From: Jeotgalibacillus salarius
Lineage (GTDB): Bacteria > Bacillota > Bacilli > Bacillales > Jeotgalibacillaceae
Assembly (NCBI RefSeq): GCF_004405125.1
Contig: NZ_SORX01000006.1
Span: 1 to 64,000, forward strand
Length of the DNA stretch: 64,000 nt
Reading direction: 5' to 3'
Shown here: positions 1 to 9,705 of the stretch, in pieces
Position numbering within the stretch: the first letter of the stretch is position 1
Layout of the letters: each line of letters starts with the position of its first letter
The notes under the pieces: model-generated
Told to the model about the DNA's origin: nothing
What the model saw: the letters and a program-made list of their open reading frames with translations, nothing else
The model's database searches: none
Translations under genes and position numbers: made by a program

Positions 1-123
1 AGACTTAAAATCTTAAACGTTGACGTTTGGTTGTTTAGTTTTCAAGGTTCAAATGCTTCTGATTGAAGCGCGTCTCTCGTAAGCGACTTGATTATCATAT
101 CATGGTGTTTGATATTTTGTAAA
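1..123 (-). promoter_or_regulatory. rRNA operon 5' leader with P2 promoter
   Basis: Read on the minus strand, 31-47 gives the segment CCTTGAAAACTAAACAA, which is strongly conserved in Bacillales rRNA leaders and in 16S-23S spacers. About 50 bases upstream is a good sigma-A promoter, TTTACA (118-123), 18-bp spacer, TATGAT (94-99). A 16S gene should therefore begin just left of position 1 and run leftward. No rRNA sequence itself lies inside the window, so the gene is inferred. Confidence 0.75.
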
Positions 124-245
124 GTCTTTCTTAAAACTTTTTTAATTTCTTTTTTTAATGATAATCTTCACATTAAAAAAGAGAAAAGAAAAAAGCATTA
201 GCGATCATATTAAAAATGCCCGCCTCTTCAAAAGAGAACTTTACT

Positions 246-275
246 AATCTATCACACCTCCATAAAATAAGTCAA
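246..275 (-). promoter_or_regulatory. Candidate upstream rRNA promoter P1
   Basis: Minus-strand TTGACT (270-275), 18-bp spacer, TAGATT (246-251), about 150 bp upstream of the P2-like promoter. Tandem P1/P2 promoters are usual for Bacillus rRNA operons. The assignment rests only on the hexamers and the position. Confidence 0.5.
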
Positions 276-552
276 ACCTTTAAGAGCATTTCAATTATAT
301 AATTTAATTCTGAATATTGCAATACTTATCCGATAAATATTTTTAGCATTTTATTCAAGTGCCATTTTTCAATGAACACCATCTATTTTTCTTTCCCGGA
401 TCCGCATGATATATCCTTTTTTAATAATGAGCTGTTAAAGCCGGCTGCTTGATTCCAACATTCAGATACTGAGCAGACTATGAATATCTCACGTGCCTGA
501 GCTGCCTTCTCACGCTTCAACCATCCGCTGTACAAAAAACAAAAGACTATAA
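276..552. other. AT-rich intergenic spacer, nothing recognised
   Basis: Spacer between the rRNA promoter region and the ptsG terminator. I see no coding frame with a ribosome binding site, no repeat and no convincing hairpin. Confidence 0.5.
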
Positions 553-594
553 ATTTAAAAATCGCCGTACCAGTTTCACAACCAGTACGGCGAT
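553..594 (-). terminator. ptsG rho-independent terminator
   Basis: Perfect 10-bp stem ATCGCCGTAC (561-570 with 585-594), 14-nt loop, followed on the minus strand by a T-rich run. It ends ptsG six bases after the stop codon. Confidence 0.9.
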
Positions 595-599
595 AAGTT

Positions 600-2672
600 T
601 TATTTCACTTCTATAATAGAAGAATCTCCTCTATTAACTCTGGATTTCTTCACTTTAACAGTTTCTTCATTCATTAAGTTCGTAAACACAATTGGAGTCA
701 TAATAGAAGGAACACGGTCTTTAATCTGATCAAGATCTGCTTCAAGCAGAAGATCTCCCGCTTTAACCTGGTCACCCTCATTTACATGAACAGTAAATCC
801 TTCACCATTCAGCTTAACTGTATCAATTCCAAAATGAATCAGGATTTCCTGTCCATTTTCAGATTCAATACCTACAGCGTGTTTTGTTGGTGAGACATTT
901 ACTATTTTACCGTTCACAGGCGAATGCACAATGCCGTCAGATGGGATAATTGCGAAACCATCCCCCATCATTTTGCCTGAGAATACCTGATCCGGAACTT
1001 CAGTAATCGAAACTGCTTCTCCGTTTAACGGTGAGATGAAATCCTGTAATAAAGGTTGATCATTTTGGATTGCAGAAGCCGTTGTTTCTTCAATTTCTTT
1101 TTTCACTTCTTTTTCAGCATCAACTTTTACAGGCCGTGGTGTTTTCCCTTCCATAATATCTTTCATCTGATGTTTTAAACTGTCTGAGCGCGGACCGAAA
1201 ATCGCCTGAATGTTGTCACCGATCTCAAGTACACCTGAAGCACCAAGATGCTTCAATTCTTTTTTATCAACTTTTGATGGTTCTTTAACCTGTACGCGAA
1301 GGCGCGTAATACATGCATCAAGATTTGCAATGTTTGAAGATCCACCCATTGCATCCAAAATGTCATGAGGCAGATCCGATTTAGAAGAAGCTGCACGCGG
1401 ATTTTCATCGCCATCTTCTTCTTTCTCACGACCTGGTGTTGCCAGATTAAACTTACGGATCGCAAAACGGAAACCGAAGTAATAAATCACAGCAAATACT
1501 GCGCCTACCGGTAATACTAGCCACCAGTTAGTCTGAGGATTCAAAGCTCCGAATAGTAGAAAGTCAATTAAACCACCAGAGAAGGTCATACCAATTTTTA
1601 CATCAAGTAAATGCATAGTCAGGAATGAAAGACCTGCAAATACCGCGTGTACTGCAAACAGGATTGGTGCAACAAATAGGAATGCAAATTCAATAGGTTC
1701 TGTAATACCTGTCAGGAATGAAGTCAGTGCAGCTGAACCCATAATCCCTGCAACAAGCTTTTTCTTTTCAGCACGCGCCTCGTGATAAATTGCAAGCGCT
1801 GCTGCCGGAAGACCAAACATCATGAAAGGATACTTACCAGTCATAAACGTACCTGCAGTAAGATCCTGAACATTGTCACGGATCTGAGCCTGGAAGATTG
1901 AGTTATCTCCACGGACCGTTTCACCCGCTGCGTTTACATAAGTACCAAATTCAAACCAGAACGGTGTATAGAAAATGTGATGAAGACCGAACGGAATCAG
2001 TGCTCGTTCAATAACACCGAACACGAATGCTGAAATGGCAAGATTTGAATTCAGCATAAGGTTTGAAAATGCATTCAGCCCTTCCTGTACCACAGGCCAA
2101 ACAAAAATCATCACAAGACCTAACACAACTGCAGATGCAGCTGTTACGATTGGAACAAACCGTTTACCTGCGAAGAATCCTAGATAAGTAGGCAGTTCAA
2201 TGTTAAAGAACCGATTATACATGTAAGCGGCAAGCGCACCGACTATGATACCACCGAATACACCGGATGAAAGTGTCGGGATCCCAAGCATTAACGTATA
2301 GGCCGGGTCTACTCCTTCACCGGTTACATCCGCAAGCTCAAGACCAAGCGCTGTTCCCATTGTGGCGTTCATAATCAGGTAACCTACGATTGCTGCAAGA
2401 CCGGCAACACCGTCACCGCCAGCGAGTCCAATCGCTACCCCTACTGCAAATAATAATGGAAGGTTATCAAAAACAATTCCACCTGAGTTCTCCATGACAC
2501 TTGCCACCATAACAATCCAGTCGCTTGTCAGAAATGGCGCAAGGTTTGTCAGCGTATCATTTTGCAAAGCGTTACCGAATGCTAAAAGCAGACCGGCAGC
2601 CGGCAAAATCGCAACTGGTAACATAAGCGCTTTACCAATCTTCTGAAGCTGACCAAAAAACTTCTTAAACAT
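600..2672 (-). CDS. ptsG: PTS glucose-specific EIICBA component
   Basis: Takes up glucose and phosphorylates it to glucose-6-phosphate using phosphate relayed from HPr. It is a 690-residue fusion in the order IIC (multi-span membrane domain, about 1-410, with the substrate motif GITEPIEF), IIB (active Cys454 in DACITRLRV) and IIA (His613 in ILIHFGID). The start was set at MFKKFFGQL, which follows AGGAGG by seven bases; a longer open frame to 2774 runs back through the terminator hairpin and is not credible. It lies downstream of glcT and is controlled by the RAT/terminator switch. Unlike B. subtilis, ptsH and ptsI do not follow, so the general PTS proteins must be encoded elsewhere. Confidence 0.97.
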   Translation of the reverse strand: MFKKFFGQLQKIGKALMLPVAILPAAGLLLAFGNALQNDTLTNLAPFLTSDWIVMVASVMENSGGIVFDNLPLLFAVGVAIGLAGGDGVAGLAAIVGYLIMNATMGTALGLELADVTGEGVDPAYTLMLGIPTLSSGVFGGIIVGALAAYMYNRFFNIELPTYLGFFAGKRFVPIVTAASAVVLGLVMIFVWPVVQEGLNAFSNLMLNSNLAISAFVFGVIERALIPFGLHHIFYTPFWFEFGTYVNAAGETVRGDNSIFQAQIRDNVQDLTAGTFMTGKYPFMMFGLPAAALAIYHEARAEKKKLVAGIMGSAALTSFLTGITEPIEFAFLFVAPILFAVHAVFAGLSFLTMHLLDVKIGMTFSGGLIDFLLFGALNPQTNWWLVLPVGAVFAVIYYFGFRFAIRKFNLATPGREKEEDGDENPRAASSKSDLPHDILDAMGGSSNIANLDACITRLRVQVKEPSKVDKKELKHLGASGVLEIGDNIQAIFGPRSDSLKHQMKDIMEGKTPRPVKVDAEKEVKKEIEETTASAIQNDQPLLQDFISPLNGEAVSITEVPDQVFSGKMMGDGFAIIPSDGIVHSPVNGKIVNVSPTKHAVGIESENGQEILIHFGIDTVKLNGEGFTVHVNEGDQVKAGDLLLEADLDQIKDRVPSIMTPIVFTNLMNEETVKVKKSRVNRGDSSIIEVK

Positions 2673-2705
2673 ACTATTTCCTCCTTTTTGTGTTACACAG
2701 CAAAC

Positions 2706-2805
2706 AAAAAAGGCATGAGTAAAAGAAGAATATACGTGAGGGTACACGTATCCCGTCAAACGGGAATTCTTCATTTACTCATGCCTGATCGTATCAGTAA
2801 CACGT
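2706..2805 (-). promoter_or_regulatory. GlcT-binding RAT and overlapping ptsG leader terminator
   Basis: On the minus strand the RAT-like hairpin region (2777-2805, beginning ACGTGTTACTGATACGATCA) overlaps the 5' arm of a long terminator with nearly perfect arms at 2712-2731 and 2766-2785 and a run of T at 2706-2711. In B. subtilis, dephosphorylated GlcT binds the RAT of ptsG and prevents the terminator from forming when glucose is present; the same layout is visible here. The RAT begins only 8 bases after the glcT stop, so the ptsG promoter must lie inside the end of glcT or transcription must come from the glcT promoter; I could not identify a clear promoter. Confidence 0.9.
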
Positions 2806-2812
2806 AAATGTA

Positions 2813-3655
2813 TTATTTCATTTTGGTCTGAATACGCTGCAGATGCATGGTCAGATAGACCGCTTCTGCGTCATAAACAGGTTTTTTCAATGTTTGCTGC
2901 ATAATTTTTATCAGTTTCCATGAGAGATTATAGCACATCGGGTATTCTTCTTTCAAGAGCAAAGCGATTTTTTCCGGCTCATCAACTTTTTCTCCCCGCA
3001 CCACCCGCTCCACGGTATAGCGCAGATGCCTGACCAACCTCATGTAGTCAATACTTTCTTTATCGAGATTTACATCAAATTGGGTTTCAATCAATTGTAC
3101 TAGCCGTCCGATCAGCTGCGAATGAGAGTTCACTTCGTGTACATTCCGATTGAGCATCGCACTGTGGATATGCAGCGCAATGAAACCAATCTCGCCCTCA
3201 GGCAGGTAAATGTGAGCACGATCATTGATTAACTGTACAACTTCTTTTGCAATTTCGTATTCGTAAGGGTAAAGCGCTTTCGTCTCAAGTAGAAACGGAT
3301 TCGAAATCGACATCCCTCTCATCAGCCGATTAACAGCAAATATAAGGTGATCAGTTAACGCCACATGAATATGCTCGTTTAAAAAAGTTTGTGTTCGCTC
3401 CCGGATCAACTCTATAGAGGAAATGATGACTTTTAATAAATCTTCTTCTACATATGGAAGCAGTTTTTTAAACTGATCCTGCTCTTTTTCGTTACGCAGA
3501 ACAAAAAGCTTCTCAACTTCTTCTTCACTGATAGTTGACTGCGTCTGACGCTTAAAGCCGATCCCTTTGCCGATCATGACGACTTCTGAGCTATTTAATT
3601 CAGCAATCAACACGTTGTTATTCAGTATTTTTTTTACTATATAGCTCACGTCCAT
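2813..3655 (-). CDS. glcT: GlcT-type BglG-family transcription antiterminator
   Basis: RNA-binding antiterminator for ptsG. The 280-residue protein has the N-terminal RNA-binding domain (about 1-57, including VKKILNNNVLIA and GKGIGF) and two PTS regulation domains carrying conserved histidines (for example in NEHIHVALTDH and FIALHIHSA) that are phosphorylated by PTS components. It closely resembles B. subtilis GlcT along its whole length. The start is taken as ATG 3655, well placed after GGGCGG; GTG at 3658 is also in frame. It sits immediately upstream of its target and on the same strand. Confidence 0.95.
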   Translation of the reverse strand: MDVSYIVKKILNNNVLIAELNSSEVVMIGKGIGFKRQTQSTISEEEVEKLFVLRNEKEQDQFKKLLPYVEEDLLKVIISSIELIRERTQTFLNEHIHVALTDHLIFAVNRLMRGMSISNPFLLETKALYPYEYEIAKEVVQLINDRAHIYLPEGEIGFIALHIHSAMLNRNVHEVNSHSQLIGRLVQLIETQFDVNLDKESIDYMRLVRHLRYTVERVVRGEKVDEPEKIALLLKEEYPMCYNLSWKLIKIMQQTLKKPVYDAEAVYLTMHLQRIQTKMK

Positions 3656-3790
3656 CACATCCGCCCGTTTATTATTCAGGTTATGGTAAAGCTGGTTGTT
3701 GACTTCCGCTCCAGCTGTGCAAAAATCACATTGAACTATAACATAACCATTATTTAAAGTATAAGTTACTTTCGAGTTTGTATCGTTGAA

Positions 3791-3833
3791 TTTAAAAAAG
3801 AGCTGTCCGAATAAATCGGAAGCAGCTCTTTTA
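3791..3833 (-). terminator. pbuG terminator
   Basis: Minus-strand hairpin AAAAGAGCTG...CAGCTCTTTT with a few internal mismatches and a T run, directly downstream of the pbuG stop. Confidence 0.85.
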
Positions 3834-3838
3834 GCATA

Positions 3839-5176
3839 TTACGACAGGAACATGAAGTAAAGCACAAAGATTACAAATAAACCGTACATAATTGGGTGAA
3901 TTTGCTTACCTCTGCCCATGACAAGCATCGTAATCGGATAGAAGATAAATCCAATCGCAATACCTGATGCAATGCTGTACGTAAGTGGCATTGTGATAAT
4001 TGTCAGAAATGCCGGTACTGCAATTTCAAAGCGTGTCCAGTCAATTTTACCAAGCGCTGAAACCATAAGCACCCCAACGATGATTAAAGCTGGTGCTGTT
4101 ACTGCACTTGTGATCACTTCCAGCAATGGGAAGAAGAATATAGATAAAATGAAAAGCACTGCTGTAACGACTGAAGCGAAACCTGTACGCGCGCCCGCTG
4201 CTACGCCCGCAGAAGATTCAATGTAAGAAGTGGTTGTAGACGTACCAAGTACTGCTCCGAATACAGTTGCTGTTGAATCTGCAAAAAGGGCGCGATTTGC
4301 ACGTGGCAGCTTTCCGTCTTTCATCAGGCCTGCCTGATTCGTTACTGCAACAAGTGTTCCTGCAGTGTCAAAGAAATCAACGAATAGAAAAGTTAAGACG
4401 ACAACTAACAATTGGACCGTAAATAAGTCACCAGGGCTTGAGAAGATCGGCTCCAATGCTGCACCAAATGTCGGTGCAAGACTTGGTGGTGTCGGATCAA
4501 TAAAGCCGCTCGGACGGTCTATTAAACCAACGATCATTCCGACAACTGCTGTAATCACAATCCCGAAGAAGATACCGCCTTTAATTTTACGTGTCATTAA
4601 AATAACAGTGATAAAAATACCAAAAATTGCAAGCAGTGTGTTTCCCTGCGTAAGATCACCAAGCGCTACAAGCGTCGCGTCGTTGCCAACGATAATTCCA
4701 GCATTCTGAAAACCTACAAATGTAATAAAAAGCCCGATCCCTGCTCCAACTGAAAATTTCAATTCTGCCGGAATCGCATTAATAATTCTTTCACGTACGC
4801 CTGTAACTGTTAAAACCATAAATATAAGTCCTGAAAATAAAACGCCCGTTAAAGCTGTCTGCCACGGAATTTCCTGTGTCAGGATAACGGAGTAAGCAAA
4901 AAAAGCATTTAACCCCATACCCGGCGCAAGTGCGATTGGATATTTGGCAAGCACCCCCATCACAAGTGAGCCGATCGCTGCTGCAAGCGCAGTAGCTACG
5001 AATACAGCGCCATAATCCATACGCATTGCGTCAGGCAAACCTTCAACGTCTGCCAGTGTCAGCGTTAATGGGTTAACGACCAAAATATACGCCATCGCGA
5101 GGAAAGTCGTTAATCCTCCAATGAATTCACGCTTGTAGTTCGTGTTTAATTCTTCAAACTGAAAATACTTCTTCAC
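3839..5176 (-). CDS. pbuG: Guanine/hypoxanthine permease (NCS2 family)
   Basis: Imports hypoxanthine and guanine across the membrane with protons. The 445-residue protein is highly hydrophobic with about 12-14 spans and shows family hallmarks such as GGLTTFLAMAYIL near the N-terminus, GMGLNAFFAY, FVDFFDTAGTLVA and the GTSTTTSYIESSAG loop; it matches B. subtilis PbuG closely. The start is GTG 5176, seven bases after GGAGGG; the longer open frame to 5227 overlaps the leader terminator. It lies downstream of guaA, as in B. subtilis, but has its own promoter and guanine riboswitch. Confidence 0.95.
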   Translation of the reverse strand: MKKYFQFEELNTNYKREFIGGLTTFLAMAYILVVNPLTLTLADVEGLPDAMRMDYGAVFVATALAAAIGSLVMGVLAKYPIALAPGMGLNAFFAYSVILTQEIPWQTALTGVLFSGLIFMVLTVTGVRERIINAIPAELKFSVGAGIGLFITFVGFQNAGIIVGNDATLVALGDLTQGNTLLAIFGIFITVILMTRKIKGGIFFGIVITAVVGMIVGLIDRPSGFIDPTPPSLAPTFGAALEPIFSSPGDLFTVQLLVVVLTFLFVDFFDTAGTLVAVTNQAGLMKDGKLPRANRALFADSTATVFGAVLGTSTTTSYIESSAGVAAGARTGFASVVTAVLFILSIFFFPLLEVITSAVTAPALIIVGVLMVSALGKIDWTRFEIAVPAFLTIITMPLTYSIASGIAIGFIFYPITMLVMGRGKQIHPIMYGLFVIFVLYFMFLS

Positions 5177-5208
5177 TGCTGTTCCCTCCGAAAATACGAA
5201 GTATAACG

Positions 5209-5244
5209 AAAAAATCCCTGAACGCACACTCGTCGTTCAGGGAT
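5209..5244 (-). terminator. Expression-platform terminator of the pbuG riboswitch
   Basis: Perfect 11-bp stem ATCCCTGAACG (5234-5244 with 5214-5224) with a T run at 5209-5213, between the aptamer and pbuG on the minus strand. It is expected to form when purine is bound. Confidence 0.9.
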
Positions 5245-5283
5245 GACTAAAAGGGTGAAAAAAGCTCACAATGAACTCATAAC

Positions 5284-5356
5284 AACCTGCGTAGTCAAGC
5301 TATTTACGGTAGCTTGGTAGAGACTTTCGGGCCATATCCCCGACGTTATACGACGA
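5284..5356 (-). promoter_or_regulatory. Guanine riboswitch (pbuG)
   Basis: The minus strand shows the purine aptamer in order: TCGTATAA (P1/J1-2), loop GATATGG, GTCTCTACC, loop CCGTAAA, and GACTACG. The specificity base in GACTA is C (position 74 of the xpt aptamer), which indicates guanine/hypoxanthine rather than adenine. A terminator follows, so this is a transcriptional OFF switch for purine uptake. Confidence 0.96.
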
Positions 5357-5379
5357 AATATTATTTAATTGATGATGTT

Positions 5380-5408
5380 ATTGTAACAACGTGTCAGAGA
5401 GACGTCAA
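5380..5408 (-). promoter_or_regulatory. pbuG promoter
   Basis: TTGACG (5403-5408), 17-bp spacer, TACAAT (5380-5385) on the minus strand, about 30 bp upstream of the aptamer. Confidence 0.8.
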
Positions 5409-5452
5409 TATAAAATACGAACATTATATAATAGTTTTAATGGTAATATTCG

Positions 5453-7006
5453 TTATTCCCACTCAATTGTACTAGGTGGCTTACTCGTCACATCATACAG
5501 CACGCGGTTAATTGAATTTACCTCATTTACTAATCGGACAGAGATTTTCTCAAGAACATCCCATGGAATTCTCGCCCAGTCAGATGTCATACCGTCAATT
5601 GATGTCACTGCACGAATACCGATGGCATAGTCATAGGTTCTTGCATCACCCATTACACCGACACTTCGAATGTCAGGAAGCACAGTGAAATACTGCCAAA
5701 TATCACGGTCAAGTCCCGCTTTTTTAATTTCTTCTCGCAAAATATGATCTGATTCACGAACGATTTCCAGTTTTTCGTCTGTAATTTCTCCAAGCACCCG
5801 AATACCAAGACCCGGTCCAGGGAAAGGCTGGCGCCAAACGATTTCATCGGGTATACCAAGTTCACTTCCCAGCGCACGCACTTCATCTTTGAAAAGTGTG
5901 TTCAACGGTTCAATCAGTTTGAACTGCATATCTTCAGGCAGACCACCCACGTTATGGTGAGATTTGATCGTCTGTGCAGTCGCAGTACCACTTTCGATAA
6001 TGTCAGTATAAAGCGTCCCCTGTGCAAGGAAGTCAATTCCATCAAGTTTCGTTGCTTCATCATCAAAAACATAAATGAATTCATTTCCGATGATCTTACG
6101 TTTTTGCTCAGGATCTGATACACCTTTGAGTTTGTTCAGGAAACGGTCCTGTGCATCTACTTTTATGACATTCATATTGAATCCATCAGCAAATGTCTTC
6201 ATTACGCTGTCTGCCTCACCTTTACGAAGAAGGCCGTGATCAACGAAAATACATGTCAGCTGATCGCCGATTGCTTTATGAATCAGTACGGCTACAACTG
6301 AAGAATCCACCCCACCGCTCAGTGCACACAGCACCTGGCGATCTCCAACTTCCTGACGGATCTTTTCAAGTTCAATTTCAATAAAGTTTTCCATTGACCA
6401 GTCACCCGTGCAGCCACATGCATCAAACACAAAATTTCTCAGCATCTCGTTACCGTGTTCAGAATGACGAACTTCCGGATGGAATTGAACCGCATAAAGC
6501 TTCTGCTCATCATTACTGATTGATGCGACCGGACATGAAGGGTTCGTTGCAACCACATCGAATGACGGCGGCGCTTCAACAACCAGATCTCCATGACTCA
6601 TCCACACTGACTGCGTTAAAGGAAGGTCCTTAAACAGACCTTTAGCTTCCTGAACCTGAATATCCGCTTTCCCATATTCACGATTTTTAGCCTTTTCAAC
6701 TTTACCGCCAAAGTGCATTGTCATAAGCTGCATCCCGTAACAGATGCCCAGAACCGGAATACCAAGATCAAAAATACGCTCATCAGCACGGAACGAATTC
6801 TCATCATAAACAGAATTCGGTCCACCAGAGAAAATGATGCCCGAAGGATTCAATTCTTTAATTTCCTCAGCAGTAATCGTATGCGGGTGTAACTCACTAT
6901 ACACACCAAACTCACGGATACGGCGTGTAATTAACTGATTATATTGACTACCAAAATCAAGTACTACGATCATTTCCTGACCGTGCATTTCTTCTTTACC
7001 TAGCAT
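5453..7006 (-). CDS. guaA: GMP synthase (glutamine-hydrolysing)
   Basis: Converts XMP, ATP and glutamine to GMP. The 517-residue chain has a class I glutamine amidotransferase domain (about 10-205; Cys89 in GICYGMQ, His176 and Glu178 in FHPEV), an ATP-pyrophosphatase domain (P-loop SGGVDSS at 230-236) and the C-terminal dimerisation domain ending in PPSTIEWE. Length and motifs are standard. ATG 7006 follows GAGGTGA by six bases. The gene has its own promoter, guanine riboswitch and terminator in the unusually long 485-base leader. Confidence 0.98.
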   Translation of the reverse strand: MLGKEEMHGQEMIVVLDFGSQYNQLITRRIREFGVYSELHPHTITAEEIKELNPSGIIFSGGPNSVYDENSFRADERIFDLGIPVLGICYGMQLMTMHFGGKVEKAKNREYGKADIQVQEAKGLFKDLPLTQSVWMSHGDLVVEAPPSFDVVATNPSCPVASISNDEQKLYAVQFHPEVRHSEHGNEMLRNFVFDACGCTGDWSMENFIEIELEKIRQEVGDRQVLCALSGGVDSSVVAVLIHKAIGDQLTCIFVDHGLLRKGEADSVMKTFADGFNMNVIKVDAQDRFLNKLKGVSDPEQKRKIIGNEFIYVFDDEATKLDGIDFLAQGTLYTDIIESGTATAQTIKSHHNVGGLPEDMQFKLIEPLNTLFKDEVRALGSELGIPDEIVWRQPFPGPGLGIRVLGEITDEKLEIVRESDHILREEIKKAGLDRDIWQYFTVLPDIRSVGVMGDARTYDYAIGIRAVTSIDGMTSDWARIPWDVLEKISVRLVNEVNSINRVLYDVTSKPPSTIEWE

Positions 7007-7061
7007 CGATGGTCACCTCATTCAATTATTTAAAATCTATACATTTACACCCTCAAAACAG

Positions 7062-7130
7062 AAAAAACGCCTGTCCGAAAAAGAGTCATCCTCTTCTTCC
7101 CTTCAAGCGTTTTAACAAGGCGGTCTTTTT
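7062..7130 (-). terminator. guaA leader terminator and 3' arm of the antiterminator
   Basis: On the minus strand AACGCTTG pairs with CAGGCGTT and is followed by six T (7062-7067). A competing longer pairing uses CGCCTTGT with ACAGGCG. The sequence AAAAAGACCGCCTT (7117-7130), which overlaps this alternative terminator arm, is exactly complementary to 7356-7369 beside the aptamer; that pairing would form the antiterminator. This is the normal architecture of a guanine OFF switch, except for the long insert between the arms. Confidence 0.75.
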
Positions 7131-7188
7131 ACAAAGGTAAAAGTTTAAGAAGGTTTAACACCAACAAATAGCACTCTTACATTTTTTT

Positions 7189-7355
7189 AAGATTCTGTTT
7201 CATATACAGCGTTGACCGAAGCGTAAGGCGGCGACTCCTGCGGCGGAAAGGGACAGGTGAGACCGCTCACGGCGAAGCCTGAGGGGCTCAGCGCCCGGCC
7301 GCGGAAAGCGTCCGCCTGGAGCGTAGGTCAACAGACAAACTAACAGAGAAATCTT
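7189..7355. repeat. Intergenic inverted-repeat element, copy 1 (inside guaA riboswitch platform)
   Basis: Imperfect terminal inverted repeats AAGATTCTGTT (7189-7199) and AACAGAGAAATCTT (7342-7355) enclose a GC-rich core with GGCGGCGACTCCTGCGG, GACAGGTGAGACC and GCGGAAAGCGTCCGCC. The core resembles the other copies in this window and short repeats common between genes in Bacillaceae genomes. It encodes no protein. Confidence 0.8.
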
Positions 7356-7365
7356 AAAAAGACCG

Positions 7366-7436
7366 CCTTCATAGTCAGACCATTTAAGGTGATCCGGTAG
7401 AAACATCCGACCCATATTATCGGACATATATGAAGG
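7366..7436 (-). promoter_or_regulatory. Guanine riboswitch (guaA)
   Basis: On the minus strand: P1 CCTTCATA/TATGAAGG (7429-7436 with 7366-7373), P2 closing the loop AATATGG, the junction GTTTCTACC, P3 closing the loop CCTTAAA (usual form CCGTAAA) and GACTATG with the guanine-type C. All helices pair. The P1 3' arm runs straight into AAGGCGGTC, one arm of the predicted antiterminator, so ligand binding would free the downstream terminator. Confidence 0.9.
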
Positions 7437-7466
7437 GGTGTTATGAAATTGTCTTTAATTTTCACC

Positions 7467-7495
7467 ATTTTAACGCCTTGCACATGCCCGGTCAA
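7467..7495 (-). promoter_or_regulatory. guaA promoter
   Basis: TTGACC (7490-7495), 17-bp spacer, TAAAAT (7467-7472) on the minus strand. The -35 hexamer overlaps the yebA stop codon, so guaA is transcribed independently of the upstream genes and the whole leader is in its mRNA. Confidence 0.85.
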
Positions 7496-9705
7496 CCTGT
7501 TGTCTTTTTAATTAAATCTTCCCACAATTCGCGCATATTCGACCATTTATCCTTCGGGTCTTCACTACGGTACAAAATCCGTTCATATTGATCCGTCAGA
7601 CGGCTCATTTCATGCGTGCCGAAAAAGTTGTCCACTTCTTTTGCATAAGCCCTTAATGTCTGAGTTTCTTTTCTTCTGAGCCCGTAACGTCTCAACTGTT
7701 TCAGGAGTGAGCTGTAAGCTTTCGGATATACTTCACTTCCCTTTTGTGATCGGTAATAACGAATCAGCACATACGGCATCCACCGGTTTCTGTTTCTGTA
7801 AAGACCAGTTCCAACAGCAACTAGCAAAACACTTACCAAAAATAACATCAGACGATTTTCAGATATAAAAGTCTTGAAAGCTGTCCACCCACCTGTACCG
7901 GATGAGCCATCTTCATCAACTTGTCCAATTGCACCTGTATCTTCCTCAAGCGGTTCCGGCGATTCCGGCTCTGGCGTTTCAGCCGGTTCAGGTGTTTCTG
8001 TTGTGTCATCATCTGTATCCAAATCAAGATCATAGTTCAGAGAAATATTATTTGAAAATGAAACTGTAGGCTCAAATGGTACCCATCCAATTTCCGGAAA
8101 GAATACTTCGACCCATGAATGGGCATTATTATTCGTTACTTCGTAAATTGAACGTCCATCTCCTAAGTTCTCAAGTACTTCCCCGCCCGTATAACCTTTC
8201 ACCCAGCGGGCCGGAATATCGATTGATCGCAGCATGACAACCATTGCAGTTGAGTAATTATCACAATATCCCCGCTGCGTTTCAAAAAGAAATTGGTCTA
8301 CATAGTCCTCATTGCCTTCTGGTACAGGGACATCTTCCTGCTCGTAGACAAAGCCGCTTCTTGAGAAATAACCTTCAACCGCTTTTGCTTTGTCATACCA
8401 GTTATCTTCACTTTCAGTAATATCTAAAGAAAGCTCACGAATTCTTTCAGGTACATTTTCAGGAAGCTGTAAGTATTGTTCCATGGATCCTGCATTCTCA
8501 CCTAAGCCGGTGGTATTTCTCAAAGCCTGCAAGCTGTATCTTGGCTCGCGGAATTCCCATTCATATTCACTCAGTTCCACAAGATCACCGTCTTCATAAG
8601 ACGTGACTTTGTCAGAAACCGGATTATAACGCAATTCATCCGCCTCACCATTAATAACCTGATCAGGTGCATAAGGATACACAAGATGATTATAGGTGAG
8701 GTCGACATCAACAGATACAGTTTGCGTTTCAGATTCTTCGTCGATCGCAGATAATGTTAATGGAACAGCTTCGTTCACGCTGAAAGGTGTTAAACTTTCT
8801 GCCTCTCGGGATTGCTCCCATCCTTTACCGGTGTAAGTATCTTTTGTCTCAATCCGCCAGTATTGTTCGCCCTGGACGGTCGCTTCGAACACTTTTGTTT
8901 CATCACCTACAAAAGAACCGCCTAACTCTGAATCATCAACGCCGTAACCAAGACGATTCACGCCGCCTGAACCAACACCGGAGCCATCACTGAATGAAGT
9001 AAGAAATGGAACAGGGTCAGGCCAGATTGGCTCAGACTTTGGTGCAGCATATGCAGCCGCTGAACTGAAGGCGATGAGGGCAGCAAGCGGAATCAGCCAC
9101 TTTTGCAATTGCCCCATCGAAAGAGTGATTCTTTCGTGATCTGCCATTCTTTGAAGCCCGAGTAACCCCATTAGCATAAAGCCAAACAGAATCACTCTTA
9201 CAATTGCCATGCTTCCATCATACGGACTGAAAGTATCCAGTATTGTGATGTATACAACGGTAAACAGGTAGAATAAAAACATTTGTTTTCGAACTGCCAG
9301 CCAGTAATGCATCAAATACGCTGTTAGCCATAGCAGCACAAAAAATAACAAACTGCGAAACAAATCTGATACCCCACTCCAGTTTTGCTGTACGGTCAGA
9401 ACTACACTTTCTCCTACCAATGCAGTTAGTTCACCAAACCATTCCCCTTCACCGAAGAACGGCACATCGAAATACAAATACTGCAGCACAACTAAAATGA
9501 ACATCGCTTTTATTGCCCCGGAAATAATCCAATTTAATTCAAAATAATATAGAAGGAGTGACAAACCGGCAAAAATGATAAAGAAATGCACATTTGCAGT
9601 TTCAGTGATTTGCTCAACCGGTCTTAGCCACTCCCAAAGGAGAAAGAAGCTCAGGACGTATAAAATCAGTGTAGCGACGTCTTCCCAGCCGTAATCTGTT
9701 TTCAC
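7492..9705 (-). CDS. yebA: Membrane-anchored transglutaminase-like protein (YebA)
   Basis: The 737-residue protein has about seven N-terminal membrane spans (to about 215), a large extracellular part with a transglutaminase/protease-like domain (Cys481 in RGYCDNYS, His529 in NAHSWVEVFF, followed by GWVPFEPT), an acidic Glu/Pro/Thr linker, one more span and a cytoplasmic DUF4129-like tail. GTG 9705 follows AGGAGGTGA and overlaps the yeaD stop. YeaC (MoxR ATPase), YeaD (DUF58) and this protein form a conserved trio; function in B. subtilis is not established, and a role in envelope protein handling is inference. Confidence 0.9.
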   Translation of the reverse strand: MKTDYGWEDVATLILYVLSFFLLWEWLRPVEQITETANVHFFIIFAGLSLLLYYFELNWIISGAIKAMFILVVLQYLYFDVPFFGEGEWFGELTALVGESVVLTVQQNWSGVSDLFRSLLFFVLLWLTAYLMHYWLAVRKQMFLFYLFTVVYITILDTFSPYDGSMAIVRVILFGFMLMGLLGLQRMADHERITLSMGQLQKWLIPLAALIAFSSAAAYAAPKSEPIWPDPVPFLTSFSDGSGVGSGGVNRLGYGVDDSELGGSFVGDETKVFEATVQGEQYWRIETKDTYTGKGWEQSREAESLTPFSVNEAVPLTLSAIDEESETQTVSVDVDLTYNHLVYPYAPDQVINGEADELRYNPVSDKVTSYEDGDLVELSEYEWEFREPRYSLQALRNTTGLGENAGSMEQYLQLPENVPERIRELSLDITESEDNWYDKAKAVEGYFSRSGFVYEQEDVPVPEGNEDYVDQFLFETQRGYCDNYSTAMVVMLRSIDIPARWVKGYTGGEVLENLGDGRSIYEVTNNNAHSWVEVFFPEIGWVPFEPTVSFSNNISLNYDLDLDTDDDTTETPEPAETPEPESPEPLEEDTGAIGQVDEDGSSGTGGWTAFKTFISENRLMLFLVSVLLVAVGTGLYRNRNRWMPYVLIRYYRSQKGSEVYPKAYSSLLKQLRRYGLRRKETQTLRAYAKEVDNFFGTHEMSRLTDQYERILYRSEDPKDKWSNMRELWEDLIKKTTG

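Noticed and set aside
2673-2774. N-terminal extension of PtsG by 34 residues
   Set aside because: It would translate through the leader terminator; the ATG at 2672 has an AGGAGG site.
5177-5227. N-terminal extension of PbuG
   Set aside because: Lies in the riboswitch terminator; GTG 5176 has GGAGGG upstream and aligns with PbuG proteins.
7200-7427. Minus-strand open frame of 75 codons
   Set aside because: It runs through the guaA aptamer and the repeat element and has no ribosome binding site.
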